From: a virus
Direction: 5' to 3' (one strand)
IMG/VR virus record: IMGVR_UViG_3300030106_003612
Coordinates: 1 to 24,317 of that record
Length of the DNA stretch: 24,317 bases
Shown here: in pieces, positions 16,073 through 22,273 of the stretch
How the letters are laid out: each line of letters opens with the position of its first letter
How positions within the stretch are numbered: position 1 is the stretch's first letter
Notes under the pieces: model-generated
Database searches by the model: none
Seen by the model: only the letters and a program-made list of their open reading frames with translations
What the model was told of the DNA's origin: nothing
Program-made: the position numbers and the translations under genes

Positions 16073-16229
16073 GGTTCACCTCCTGATAACCAAATTCTAG
16101 AGTTACTTCCTCAGTCGTGGGAGCTACGTGAATAGCTTGCCTACACTCCAAGCATAAATCCTCGAACTCCTGTACTTTTTTTCTCCAACTCACGTACTCT
16201 ATTTTGGCATTACAAGCCTTGCACCTCAC
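16059..16229 (-). CDS. Small zinc-finger protein (CxxC...CxxC)
   Basis: A 56-residue protein reading V-R-C-K-A-C-N-A-K-I-E-Y, then E-F-E-D-L-C-L-E-C-R, so two CxxC pairs with a short basic segment between (WRKKVQ). This is the layout of the tiny zinc-binding proteins often found in phage early regions. The start is GTG 16229, making a GTGA overlap with the gene before it, and its 3' end overlaps the primase start by 14 bases, which also holds the primase ribosome binding site. It may bind nucleic acid or protein; the role is unknown. Confidence 0.7.
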   Translation of the reverse strand: MRCKACNAKIEYVSWRKKVQEFEDLCLECRQAIHVAPTTEEVTLEFGYQEVNHELD

Positions 16230-16540
16230 AAGCCTATGTCCCGATTAAGGTAAGCTTCTCGCACTGCATCCAGCGATTGTTTGCGAAACATCGCAAGCAC
16301 ACAAGCTCCAAGTCTAGCGAGAGAGGGCTGCTCTGAGCCGTCTTTCCCTGTGGTATGCAGTACGTTCTCTAGGCAAATGGTGAGGTGGTCTAACGACTCT
16401 TCTCCGAGGTCTAAGTAGTCCAAAATGTCCCTACCCTTCACGTTGTATAAATACTGTACCTCAAGGTGTACTCGTTCATCGGCTGTTAAGTCTTCCCAAC
16501 CTCTATTATCCATTGGCTCATCGCCCCAAAAAATTCCCAT
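16226..16540 (-). CDS. Hypothetical protein
   Basis: A 104-residue soluble helical protein (LTADERVHLEVQYLYNVKGRD by composition; LARLGACVLAMFRKQ; ends YLNRDIGL). ATG 16540 has AGGAGG nine bases upstream. The stop overlaps the GTG of the zinc-finger gene. I do not recognise the family. Its location just before the primase suggests early replication support, without proof. Confidence 0.65.
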   Translation of the reverse strand: MGIFWGDEPMDNRGWEDLTADERVHLEVQYLYNVKGRDILDYLDLGEESLDHLTICLENVLHTTGKDGSEQPSLARLGACVLAMFRKQSLDAVREAYLNRDIGL

Positions 16541-16551
16541 ATCTATACCTC

Positions 16552-16842
16552 CTAATGTATGGTTACTTTACGTGTGTTGTCGATAGCTTGCGCTATTTCC
16601 CGCAGTCTTGCAAGAGCTTCGATGGCGGGAGCAAGCTCCCTAGCGATAGCAGTTTGGTTGAACACTTCCTGACTGACTACTTGCGAGGGTGTATCTGTAG
16701 ACAGATTCTCTTCGAGCAGCTCCAGGAATTTATTCTCTACCAGTTCGACCAACTCCTCTACGCTTTCACTTTCGGGCAAGGCTACGAAATCGCTATCAGC
16801 ACCCACCGTTTTGTCTCCGCTGCACTTTGCGTAGCCTCGCAT
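16552..16842 (-). CDS. Hypothetical acidic helical protein
   Basis: Up to 96 residues; the middle is acidic and helical (ESESVEELVELVENKFLELLEEN), followed by ARELAPAIEALARLREIAQAI, which predicts two amphipathic helices or a coiled coil. ATG 16842 has a weak SD. A GTG at 16806 has CGGAGA seven bases upstream and would shorten the overlap with the small ORF before it to 11 bases, so the true start may be 16806 (84 residues). Function unknown. Confidence 0.6.
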   Translation of the reverse strand: MRGYAKCSGDKTVGADSDFVALPESESVEELVELVENKFLELLEENLSTDTPSQVVSQEVFNQTAIARELAPAIEALARLREIAQAIDNTRKVTIH

Positions 16843-16939
16843 CAGCGTCCCGCTTGATAAGCCAGAGACTCCACTTGAGTCGAAGCATACCTAGCTCCCA
16901 GTTCAAATCCGATAATAATCTTGATAGTTTAAGCAACAT
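16796..16939 (-). CDS. Very small basic/hydrophobic ORF (47 residues)
   Basis: The ORF starts at ATG 16939 (M-L-L-K-L-S-R-L-L-S-D), inside the last codons of the preceding gene, with GGAGGAA seven to eight bases upstream. The first 26 residues are amphipathic and Trp/Leu-rich (W-S-L-W-L-I); the rest is basic (R-L-R-K-V-Q-R-R). It fills the only gap between two genes in this packed operon, and its stop falls next to the good GTG start of the following gene. No family recognised. The SD-like box also encodes M-E-E of the upstream protein, so chance is possible. Confidence 0.45.
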   Translation of the reverse strand: MLLKLSRLLSDLNWELGMLRLKWSLWLIKRDADARLRKVQRRQNGGC

Positions 16940-17492
16940 CTTTTAATTCCTCCATGAAGTTTGGTGTTGGTCTGTCAGTCCATTTTGCAAAAGACTTTTT
17001 GTACTGTACATAATAGTTACGGTATGCGTCAACAGCGTTGTCAGCTTTAACATCATCAGGCATACACTGTGGCATTTCCGTAAGTCCTTTATTGTGGTCA
17101 ATGTTTTTAGGTATTAAAGGTAAATAGTGTTGTAGTGTTTGAAATGTTTTATGTTTTTTTGCATTGTGCCAAAAACGATATTCATATTCTAAACACAACT
17201 CATACCATAGGTTTGCAAGGTATCTGTAATTATCTTCGGATGCTCGTACCCATACCGCACTTGGATGGTTTATGAAGGAAGCCTTATATAAATTATTTTC
17301 CATTTCAACGTCATCAAGTTTCCAGCGTTTGATTCTACGCCCACTACTGCTGTCGATATACTGCTCTCCATTTAACACTCTGTGTGCGGTACTGAGTAGC
17401 TGTGCGTACTCTACAATCATTTTTGTGACGTGTTTATCACAATGTAACTTTGCACATTCTCTCGGATTTTCATGTAAATAAAAAATATTCAT
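16929..17492 (-). CDS. Conserved phage protein of unknown function
   Basis: The 187-residue protein opens M-N-I-F-Y-L-H-E-N-P and continues C-D-K-H-V-T-K-M-I-V-E-Y-A-Q and S-T-A-H-R-V-L. It has the later blocks N-H-P-S-A-V-W-V and R-P-T-P-N-F. I recognise this opening from proteins widespread in cyanophages and other marine phages. They are usually unnamed and sometimes annotated, weakly, as pyrimidine-dimer glycosylase-like. Conserved Cys13, Cys18, His21 and His37 could form a metal or active site. The ATG overlaps the upstream stop as ATGA. DNA repair is possible but unproven. Confidence 0.75.
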   Translation of the reverse strand: MNIFYLHENPRECAKLHCDKHVTKMIVEYAQLLSTAHRVLNGEQYIDSSSGRRIKRWKLDDVEMENNLYKASFINHPSAVWVRASEDNYRYLANLWYELCLEYEYRFWHNAKKHKTFQTLQHYLPLIPKNIDHNKGLTEMPQCMPDDVKADNAVDAYRNYYVQYKKSFAKWTDRPTPNFMEELKDVA

Positions 17493-17914
17493 GCCAATCT
17501 ACACTCCCTATCTAGTCCAAATTGTTCTGCGTGAGCAGAAAGTATAACAAAGTCCAAATAAAACTCTAGAGCCATGTGAACATACCTGTGGTTCACCCCA
17601 CGCTTACCCGCATAGGTATAAATCTGTGAAGGGCGATTACCTCCCCCGTTATTGTAGAGGTCATAGTAAGCGTTCGAGACTACCCGCAAGTGCTCCAAGT
17701 GTTTGTTCTTACGAGGATTTTTAACCCTACCTTCGCCAGGAATTAAAGGCTGAAGGTCATCAGCTAAAGCCTGATGCCTCCCGTTACCGCACCAGTAGCT
17801 ATCCTCTGGGAGCATTTGGTGAACACCTCGAAGACTGCGAGTCCATCGGAACTCACCCCTCTCACTGTGCAAGTCATCTCCAAACGCTTTCCAAAACTTC
17901 TCAATTCTATTCAT
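17489..17914 (-). CDS. Hypothetical protein
   Basis: A 141-residue protein, Arg/His/Trp-rich at the N-terminus (GEFRWTRSLRGVHQM, W-C-G-N-G-R-H-Q) and helical at the end (H-M-A-L-E-F-Y-L-D-F). The basic N-terminal half suggests nucleic acid contact, which is inference. ATG 17914 has AGGA five to six bases upstream and overlaps the small acidic ORF before it; the stop overlaps the next gene as ATGA. Family not recognised. Confidence 0.65.
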   Translation of the reverse strand: MNRIEKFWKAFGDDLHSERGEFRWTRSLRGVHQMLPEDSYWCGNGRHQALADDLQPLIPGEGRVKNPRKNKHLEHLRVVSNAYYDLYNNGGGNRPSQIYTYAGKRGVNHRYVHMALEFYLDFVILSAHAEQFGLDRECRLA

Positions 17915-18005
17915 TACTTTCCTGTTCCTCTTGTTGTTCTAAGTCCTGTTGTTTCCACCAGTTATCGTCATCCAATGTCGGATAATCTGGGTCTGCCTCT
18001 AGCAT
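17907..18005 (-). CDS. Very small acidic ORF (32 residues)
   Basis: ATG 18005 opens M-L-E-A-D-P-D-Y-P-T-L-D-D-D, followed by N-W-W-K and a Gln/Glu-rich tail to TAG 17907. It fills the space between two genes, overlapping the stop of the upstream gene (ATGCTAG) and the start of the next (ATGAATAG). A GTG at 18035 in the same frame would add ten residues. The strong acidic composition and tight fit make it a plausible gene. Function unknown. Confidence 0.5.
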   Translation of the reverse strand: MLEADPDYPTLDDDNWWKQQDLEQQEEQESNE

Positions 18006-18190
18006 TTTTTCCCAATCTGATTTAAATCTTCCCACCTTCTTACCCCCCTTTGGATTGATTCTACCTTACTTGTAATTTTATCATAGGTTTCCTGACCGCT
18101 AGTAGAGAACCTGTCGTAGTCCCAACCTAACTGGTCTACTAAGTCTAAAATCTCCCTAACGTCTTTAGGATAGAGCAGTACTTTTTCCAT
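17999..18190 (-). CDS. Small hypothetical protein
   Basis: A 63-residue helical, charged protein (YPKDVREILDLVDQLGWDYD). ATG 18190 has GGGAGGAA about nine bases upstream. It overlaps the upstream gene by 26 bases in another frame, and its own stop overlaps the small acidic ORF. Family not recognised. Confidence 0.6.
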   Translation of the reverse strand: MEKVLLYPKDVREILDLVDQLGWDYDRFSTSGQETYDKITSKVESIQRGVRRWEDLNQIGKKC

Positions 18191-18482
18191 TAATCTGTTC
18201 CTCCCTTTTTATTCTTCTAGAACTTATACTGTATGGTTCTTTTTCAATTCTATTATCCTCATGCCAAATAATAAAATCAAGTAGCCTTTGACAGTGTCTT
18301 AATTCTTTTTTCAAATCATCATTGGTAACTGAATCGGATGCTTTACCCAATGTTTTGTTAATATAACCAACCACTTCAGAAGGTTCCCACTCTATATCGC
18401 ATAGTTCTTCTATAAATTCTACCTCTTGTTCCTCTTCGATAGTAAGATACACATCGAGTGGCATATAAAGTTTTTCAATCAT
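18165..18482 (-). CDS. Hypothetical acidic protein
   Basis: A 105-residue protein with an acidic first half (TIEEEQEVEFIEELCDIEWEP by composition) and a basic C-terminus (SSRRIKREEQ). ATG 18482 overlaps the previous stop (TAATG) and has a GGGGGAA box upstream. Codon content is more A/T-rich than that of its neighbours. No domain recognised. Confidence 0.6.
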   Translation of the reverse strand: MIEKLYMPLDVYLTIEEEQEVEFIEELCDIEWEPSEVVGYINKTLGKASDSVTNDDLKKELRHCQRLLDFIIWHEDNRIEKEPYSISSRRIKREEQINGKSTALS

Positions 18483-18793
18483 TAGTCTGTTCCCCCTACT
18501 TTAAAATAATCTGGGTCAGAACCCCAGACACAGTTGACTGCGTGTGCCGAAGAAGAGCTTAGTCCCGCTTCCTCCAGTTTTGCCAAAGCAATTTTCGACA
18601 TATCCAGGATTTCCTTAAATCTGCGGGAAACATCGTCTATGTCGTTCTGGTCTTCAGCACTCGCAAGGTCGGACAATCCCCACTCGGCCTGTGATTTAAT
18701 GTTATCAAGCATAGTCCGAGCAGACAGACAGCCGTCTATCTCGATATATTTAAACTCTTGTTTTCTTTTTTCGTCAACTAAAATTACATACAT
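18482..18793 (-). CDS. Hypothetical protein, first gene after an internal promoter
   Basis: A 103-residue protein: an N-terminal beta-type stretch (MYVILVDEKRKQEFKYIEI), a central helix (RRFKEILDMSKIALAKLEEAG) and a Gly-rich end. ATG 18793 lies about 20 bases after the -10 of the TTGACA promoter, with AGAGG upstream. It heads the transcription block that runs on to the primase. Function unknown. Confidence 0.65.
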   Translation of the reverse strand: MYVILVDEKRKQEFKYIEIDGCLSARTMLDNIKSQAEWGLSDLASAEDQNDIDDVSRRFKEILDMSKIALAKLEEAGLSSSSAHAVNCVWGSDPDYFKVGGTD

Positions 18794-18815
18794 AAATAAT
18801 TACCTCTTTTTTTCT

Positions 18816-18843
18816 AAAATAAACCTTTATTCGCATTTGTCAA
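18816..18843 (-). promoter_or_regulatory. Sigma70 promoter before the gene at 18793
   Basis: On the minus strand a perfect TTGACA (18838-18843), 16 bases, then TATTTT (18816-18821). It overlaps the stop of the methyltransferase-like gene, and the next start is about 23 bases from the -10. This is one of the few intergenic gaps in the operon. Confidence 0.7.
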
Positions 18844-19538
18844 GCTTTAATTTTATTTGCCTCAAATACTGCTCTGGCAAACCCCCTCGGGGTTGCACTT
18901 CTGATGTTCTTAGTGCGGATACTCTTACCCCCTAGTTTCCTGTGCTGCAAGCTGTAACCTTCCGCTACGGCTACGGGTTTTTTCTCTGGCATCACAAACC
19001 CGCCCCCAGTCCATAAGCAAGTCTTTTTGGGGTAGGCATCGCGGGGCATAATCAGGTCAGGCCATTTTGGGTGAACATCACCCTCTGGTAAATACCCCCC
19101 GTACTCATACGGTTGGAAAATATAATCTGGTTTACGCCACTTGGTTGATAGCACACTAACGGGATTTTCTACCATATATCGCGCCCCTATAATTTCCGCA
19201 AACTCCGCTACCATTTTAGCATGGTGAACTGCTCGCTCTTGAAAACCAGGATTTTCTAATTCCTTTCTCTTGAAATGTGCCGCACCGCTCACTGCTAGGT
19301 CAGTGCAAGGCGGAAAGCCAAACACAAAGCGCGTATTCCCTGTAAACTTTTCCTTCAAATGCTGAAGCATTTCAGGCTGATATAAATCAACTTGGGTGTA
19401 AGTGATACACCCCCTACCCTCGACCACTTCAGGCTTTACCCCTAAGTGTTGGATATCCAGAGCGTGACACTCGTACCCCGCCTCTGCCCAAGGTCTCAAA
19501 GCCTCCCCTGTAAAATCGTATAAACTTATAATGTTCAC
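18840..19538 (-). CDS. DNA cytosine methyltransferase-like protein
   Basis: The 232-residue protein has F-G-F-P-P-C-T-D at about 73-80 (the PPC catalytic loop of C5-cytosine methyltransferases) and V-E-N-P at 123-126 (ENV-like motif). The start is S-L-Y-D-F-T-G-E-A-L-R-P-W-A-E-A-G-Y, a degenerate form of motif I without F-x-G-x-G. The C-terminal R-S-A-T-P-R-G-F-A-R-A-V is typical of a phage branch of the family. It is short, with little room for a target-recognition domain. A role in modifying phage DNA against host nucleases is possible, but base and target are unknown. The start is GTG 19538, overlapping the small membrane peptide's stop (GTGA). Confidence 0.75.
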   Translation of the reverse strand: MNIISLYDFTGEALRPWAEAGYECHALDIQHLGVKPEVVEGRGCITYTQVDLYQPEMLQHLKEKFTGNTRFVFGFPPCTDLAVSGAAHFKRKELENPGFQERAVHHAKMVAEFAEIIGARYMVENPVSVLSTKWRKPDYIFQPYEYGGYLPEGDVHPKWPDLIMPRDAYPKKTCLWTGGGFVMPEKKPVAVAEGYSLQHRKLGGKSIRTKNIRSATPRGFARAVFEANKIKA

Positions 19539-19630
19539 TTTCTACCCTCCCAATACCAGACTAAACAAAGTCCTATTATAAACACACTGAAAGAAATTAC
19601 AATCGAAACGGTGTCTTGTTGGTAATACAT
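19535..19630 (-). CDS. Single-span membrane micropeptide (31 residues)
   Basis: ATG 19630 reads M-Y-Y-Q-Q-D-T-V, then a hydrophobic span of about 18 residues (IVISFSVFIIGLCLVWYW) and the polar end E-G-R-K. It is locked into the operon: the start overlaps the SprT stop (TAATG) and the stop overlaps the methyltransferase GTG (GTGA), with GAGAGG upstream. That double fit is strong support for a real gene despite its length. It may act in the inner membrane early in infection; nothing more can be said. Confidence 0.75.
   Translation of the reverse strand: MYYQQDTVSIVISFSVFIIGLCLVWYWEGRK
19575..19602 (-). promoter_or_regulatory. Possible promoter for the methyltransferase-like gene
   Basis: On the minus strand TTGTAA (19597-19602), 16 bases, then a perfect TATAAT (19575-19580), inside the membrane micropeptide gene and about 37 bases before the GTG 19538 start. 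The location in coding sequence lowers confidence. Confidence 0.35.
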
Positions 19631-20190
19631 TAGACCTCTCCCAAAGCGGGCAAAATCTGTTCTTTACATTTGGGGCAACGATAACGGGCTTGCCCTCGCA
19701 TAACCTTGTTATGTCTAACCTTTGTGAATACCCACTCTTTACACCCGCACGTATACACAGTCCCGTTTTTAACCACTTTTCGGACGTCGAGCTTATGCCT
19801 AACATTGGGCTTTGCGCCCAGGATTTTCATAAGTTTCTGCCACACTTTGCCATGCGGTCTATCCTTATAAAATCTAGACTCTTTTACATATTGGTTAGTG
19901 AGTTGGACAAAGTGGGAGACCTCATGCGGGATAGTCTGAGCGATAAAATAGTCCAAGTTATCCCGCATTAAAACTGGGTTAAAATTGATATAGCTGTCCC
20001 AGTGTAGGTCCAGAACATCCTTTGAAACGCTAGCCTGTCCCGCAGATTGTCCGCGCAAGTCTACCCTAATTCTAGGAAAGTCTAAAAAGGTTTCTAATGG
20101 TAAAAGCTTTTTATCTATTGCTTTGGATAGCGTCAAAATATGTTTTTCTGTCTCTGCACTAGCTATTTTATGCAGTTCTGTTGTGTCCAT
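19630..20190 (-). CDS. SprT-like zinc metalloprotein
   Basis: The 186-residue protein has the zincin signature H-E-V-S-H at 89-93 with a third likely ligand in H-G-K-V-W at 113-117. A C-terminal zinc ribbon follows, made by C-G-C near 148-150 and C-P-K-C at 172-175. That is the domain order of SprT and of the protease part of Spartan, which cuts proteins crosslinked to DNA. Phage members are common but untested. ATG 20190 follows GGAGG. Peptidase action is inferred from the complete HExxH motif. Confidence 0.85.
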   Translation of the reverse strand: MDTTELHKIASAETEKHILTLSKAIDKKLLPLETFLDFPRIRVDLRGQSAGQASVSKDVLDLHWDSYINFNPVLMRDNLDYFIAQTIPHEVSHFVQLTNQYVKESRFYKDRPHGKVWQKLMKILGAKPNVRHKLDVRKVVKNGTVYTCGCKEWVFTKVRHNKVMRGQARYRCPKCKEQILPALGEV

Positions 20191-20192
20191 GA

Positions 20193-20360
20193 TTACTTAA
20201 CCTCCACACTGAACAACTCACCACTATTAACAAAAACTTGCTGTCTGTCTCTATATTGGTTTGCTCGTTGTCGTTCCCAATGTTGGAACATTTTAACAAA
20301 GCTCTTTCCGTTATTTTTTGTACTAATAACCTTTATTTTTCGTGGTTCTCTATTTCGCAT
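20193..20360 (-). CDS. Small basic ORF (55 residues)
   Basis: ATG 20360 opens M-R-N-R-E-P-R-K-I-K-V-I-S and continues with F-V-K-M-F-Q-H-W-E-R-Q-R, ending L-F-S-V-E-V-K at TAA 20193. It ends 3 bases before the SprT start, and its last codons hold the GGAGG box for that gene. The composition (many Arg, Lys, Asn, Gln) suits a nucleic-acid-binding peptide. It explains most of an otherwise empty stretch. Family not recognised. Confidence 0.65.
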   Translation of the reverse strand: MRNREPRKIKVISTKNNGKSFVKMFQHWERQRANQYRDRQQVFVNSGELFSVEVK

Positions 20361-20479
20361 TTTATACCCTTTTTCGCTAGTTTGCGATTGTAATTATTGG
20401 CAGTTTTTCTGTCTCTTTTAGTGCAGATTCTTTTTCTACTACCCGCTTTTAATTTACCCTCTTTTCTATACCTTTGCAA
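20333..20479 (-). CDS. Very basic small ORF with TTG start (48 residues)
   Basis: TTG 20479 has GGAGGG about six bases upstream, lying across the stop of the membrane micropeptide before it. The product is strongly basic (Q-R-Y-R-K-E-G-K-L-K, S-R-K-R-I-C-T-K-R-D-R-K) and ends at TAA 20333, overlapping the next ORF by 28 bases. No ATG is available in this frame. The basic composition and good SD support it; the rare start codon weakens the case. Confidence 0.5.
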   Translation of the reverse strand: MQRYRKEGKLKAGSRKRICTKRDRKTANNYNRKLAKKGIKCEIENHEK

Positions 20480-20483
20480 AGCT

Positions 20484-20594
20484 CTACCCTCCGATTGTAT
20501 ACAATGCGGCTAAGTAATATTGGATTAGAGCGTATGTACCGCAAGCTATCACTAAACAGCTCGCAAGTAATAAAAGTTTATCGGCTAGACTCAT
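20484..20594 (-). CDS. Single-span membrane micropeptide (36 residues)
   Basis: ATG 20594 reads M-S-L-A-D-K, then a long hydrophobic span (LLLLASCLVIACGTYALI) and Q-Y-Y-L-A-A-L-Y to TAG 20484, with GGGGAA upstream. It starts 12 bases after the preceding stop. It could also be read as a lipoprotein-like signal (L-V-I-A-C), but a plain transmembrane peptide is more likely at this length. It is the second such peptide in this early region. Confidence 0.7.
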   Translation of the reverse strand: MSLADKLLLLASCLVIACGTYALIQYYLAALYTIGG

Positions 20595-20606
20595 GTTACT
20601 ATTCCC

Positions 20607-20810
20607 CTATTGATTAAAATAATGAACGATAGACCAATGTCTCAAAACTATTTTTGCAGCCGCGAGCCGCTCATTCTCTTCTACTGTGTTAAGTCGCGGT
20701 AGCATCGACAAAGCCTTAACCATGTTACGCACTGCATAGCGCGGTTGGTTGCCTACGATAGCGTGAGCTTTCCTTATTTTTTGGATAGTCTGTGGCGTTA
20801 ATTTTCGCAT
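20607..20810 (-). CDS. Small basic helical protein
   Basis: A 67-residue protein with a net positive charge ([16 protein letters not shown]) and two or three predicted helices, possibly a helix-turn-helix-sized domain, though no clear turn motif is visible. ATG 20810 has AGGGAG upstream; the gap to the preceding gene is 12 bases. It might bind DNA as an early regulator, which is inference from size and charge. Confidence 0.65.
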   Translation of the reverse strand: MRKLTPQTIQKIRKAHAIVGNQPRYAVRNMVKALSMLPRLNTVEENERLAAAKIVLRHWSIVHYFNQ

Positions 20811-20822
20811 TGTTTATGCTCC

Positions 20823-21575
20823 CTAATGTTGGACTATTGCTATTGATTTAAAGCTTTTTGAGCTTGTACCCGCGCAAAGCTTACACTTGGCGCATTCTGA
20901 TTTTACACCCGCCTCTTTACTGGCGGGGCAAAGTATCTCGTTTTTATCCGTCGCATTTTCTCGCATAACTCGAAAATAGCGGTAATTCTGAGCGGTAGCT
21001 TGCTTGGCCTCTTCTCTAGATTCTACGCTAGCCATAACTATTTTATTCCACCCGTCCGCCAGGATTTTCTTATTTTGCCATTGGTGGGTATAACCCGTAT
21101 GAGCTTTAACAGTCTGTAACAAGTTATTCCAGATAGCTTGTGGGACTGCTAGCGGGTCACCATAAGACCCTATTCTTAAAACTCTACCTTTTACCAACTC
21201 ACGAGCTTTTAATGCTGTAGGCTTTCCGTACGGGTTCTTAGTATATGCCTTAGTCCATATGCCTAGCTTTGTTTCCACAGTGTGTTTTTTCCAGACTGCC
21301 AGTGGGGCTTGAAAGGTTTTAACGTAACAAGTACGTTTTTCTATCCATTTTTTGCCATTCCACAACCCGCGATGTTTGCAATCACCGCACACAGATTTAT
21401 CTGCGCCAGTCTTAATGGCTTCATGCGGTGCGGTATTCTTGTCTAAAATCCAAGTTTGCAGCATATTGCCTGTTTTTTTGTTGGAGCTAACATCTTCTAA
21501 CCCCGTTAGAATAACCACAATATCGGACTCGTTGTCTAATTGCGATTTACCGTCGTATAAAATAATACCGTTCAT
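20823..21575 (-). CDS. Cysteine-rich protein resembling phage gene product 88 (unknown function)
   Basis: A 250-residue protein with seven cysteines in two groups: C63-x2-C66 and C83 (V-C-G-D-C, R-T-C-Y), and C216 with C228-x2-C231-x2-C234 (E-C-A-K-C-K-L-C-A-G). Between them lies V-L-R-I-G-S-Y-G-D-P. The layout, including C-P-A at 216 and the CxxCxxC end, resembles the gp88-type family seen in mycobacteriophages and many environmental phages; the function is not known. CxxCxxC is also the ferredoxin signature, so an Fe-S cluster is possible, zinc being the alternative. It is the second gene after the control region, so it is expressed early. ATG 21575 follows AAGGA. Confidence 0.7.
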   Translation of the reverse strand: MNGIILYDGKSQLDNESDIVVILTGLEDVSSNKKTGNMLQTWILDKNTAPHEAIKTGADKSVCGDCKHRGLWNGKKWIEKRTCYVKTFQAPLAVWKKHTVETKLGIWTKAYTKNPYGKPTALKARELVKGRVLRIGSYGDPLAVPQAIWNNLLQTVKAHTGYTHQWQNKKILADGWNKIVMASVESREEAKQATAQNYRYFRVMRENATDKNEILCPASKEAGVKSECAKCKLCAGTSSKSFKSIAIVQH

Positions 21576-21578
21576 GTT

Positions 21579-21920
21579 TTACTGTCCTTTTTTAATAAGT
21601 AGTGTTTCGTATGTTAACTCACAATTAATGGTATTTAAACCTTCAATCGTAATAGCTGTATTCTTTCCGCCTAAAATGGTTCTAATATTCTGGCTCTTTT
21701 TGCCGTCGCATAAGTCTATGACTGGTATCAAAATACCGCTTTTAACTTTCTTCGATATTTTCTTTTTGCCGTCGGCCGTTTTTGCTAGCGAGACAGTGTT
21801 TTTCCCGTAATAGATATTATATCTGTCACCCGCATTAAATCCATTAGAAGACAATATTGAACCTTCTAGATAGATTCTTGCATTGCCTTTGTATTCGCCT
21901 ATCAGCTTATCTAAATTCAT
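21579..21920 (-). CDS. Hypothetical protein, first leftward gene after the control region
   Basis: A 113-residue, beta-rich, Lys-rich protein (KGNARIYLEGSILSSNGFN, G-D-R-Y-N-I-Y-Y, then DGKKKISKKVKSG). The L-E-G-x-x-L-x-x-x-G-F-x-x-G-D series faintly recalls AbrB/SymE-type swapped-hairpin DNA-binding folds, too weak for a call. As the first leftward gene it could be an early regulator or host-takeover factor. ATG 21920 is preceded by AAGGTTAG. It ends 3 bases before the next gene. Confidence 0.65.
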   Translation of the reverse strand: MNLDKLIGEYKGNARIYLEGSILSSNGFNAGDRYNIYYGKNTVSLAKTADGKKKISKKVKSGILIPVIDLCDGKKSQNIRTILGGKNTAITIEGLNTINCELTYETLLIKKGQ

Positions 21921-22036
21921 TTTAACTAACCTTTTTTATAAAATGTTACCTAGCTTATAGCAGTAAACGTGCCAAATTCATAAGTCATTGTTTTATAAGG
22001 TTTTATGGTTTTTAAGCTTTGGCATAGGTTATGCGC

Positions 22037-22088
22037 TTGCACCAATAAAGTGCAATTTATACAGCTACAAAGCGAATATTGCACCAAT
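22037..22088. repeat. Direct and inverted TTGCAC repeats (possible operators)
   Basis: The 11-mer TTGCACCAATA occurs at 22037-22047 and 22079-22089, 42 bases apart, which is four turns of B-DNA. The first copy is also one arm of the inverted repeat TTGCAC/GTGCAA (22037-22055). A third TTGCAC lies at 22165-22170 beside the inverted repeat GCACTA-AAC-TAGTGC (22167-22181). Such phased copies are typical of repressor operators. Confidence 0.6.
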
Positions 22089-22103
22089 ATAGGGAAATCC
22101 GCT

Positions 22104-22131
22104 TTTAAATAAGAATGATTCTTACAGTCAA
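22104..22131 (-). promoter_or_regulatory. Possible leftward promoter with an operator in its spacer
   Basis: Minus strand TTGACT (22126-22131), 16 bases, then TTTAAA (22104-22109). The spacer is almost entirely the 15-bp palindrome TAAGAATGATTCTTA (22110-22124), so a bound repressor would block polymerase directly. It would give a leader of about 180 bases to the gene at 21920. The -10 is only a partial match. Confidence 0.4.
22110..22124. promoter_or_regulatory. Fur-box-like palindrome 1
   Basis: TAAGAATGATTCTTA is a perfect 7-1-7 inverted repeat matching 12 of 14 fixed positions of the Fur-type pattern TGAGAATNATTCTCA common in gammaproteobacteria. It lies between the -35 and -10 of a possible leftward promoter. 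Confidence 0.5.
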
Positions 22132-22243
22132 ATTGATAAATCCGTTAGCATTCAAGGATTTACCTTGCACTAAACTAGTGCGATGTAGGTGCTTCACTCA
22201 CTCTTTCTCACGCTCACACACGTAAAAAATAATGTCATGTAAA

Positions 22244-22258
22244 TGATAATCATTCGCA
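22244..22258. promoter_or_regulatory. Fur-box-like palindrome 2
   Basis: TGATAATCATTCGCA matches the 7-1-7 Fur consensus TGATAATNATTATCA at 12 of 14 fixed positions. Its core AATGATAATCATT (22242-22254) is a perfect 6-1-6 palindrome equal to the centre of the classic Fur box. The CATTCGCAT end is shared with site 3. Confidence 0.6.
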
Positions 22259-22273
22259 TTAACCTAGTAATAA

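Noticed and set aside
16901-16910. GTTCAAATCC, which looks like a tRNA T-loop
   Set aside because: The flanking bases do not pair into a T stem, and no anticodon arm or acceptor stem can be drawn.
19631-19805. Alternative-frame ORF over the SprT gene end
   Set aside because: It overlaps the zinc ribbon of SprT; only its 3' neighbourhood holds a real gene, in another frame (19535-19630).
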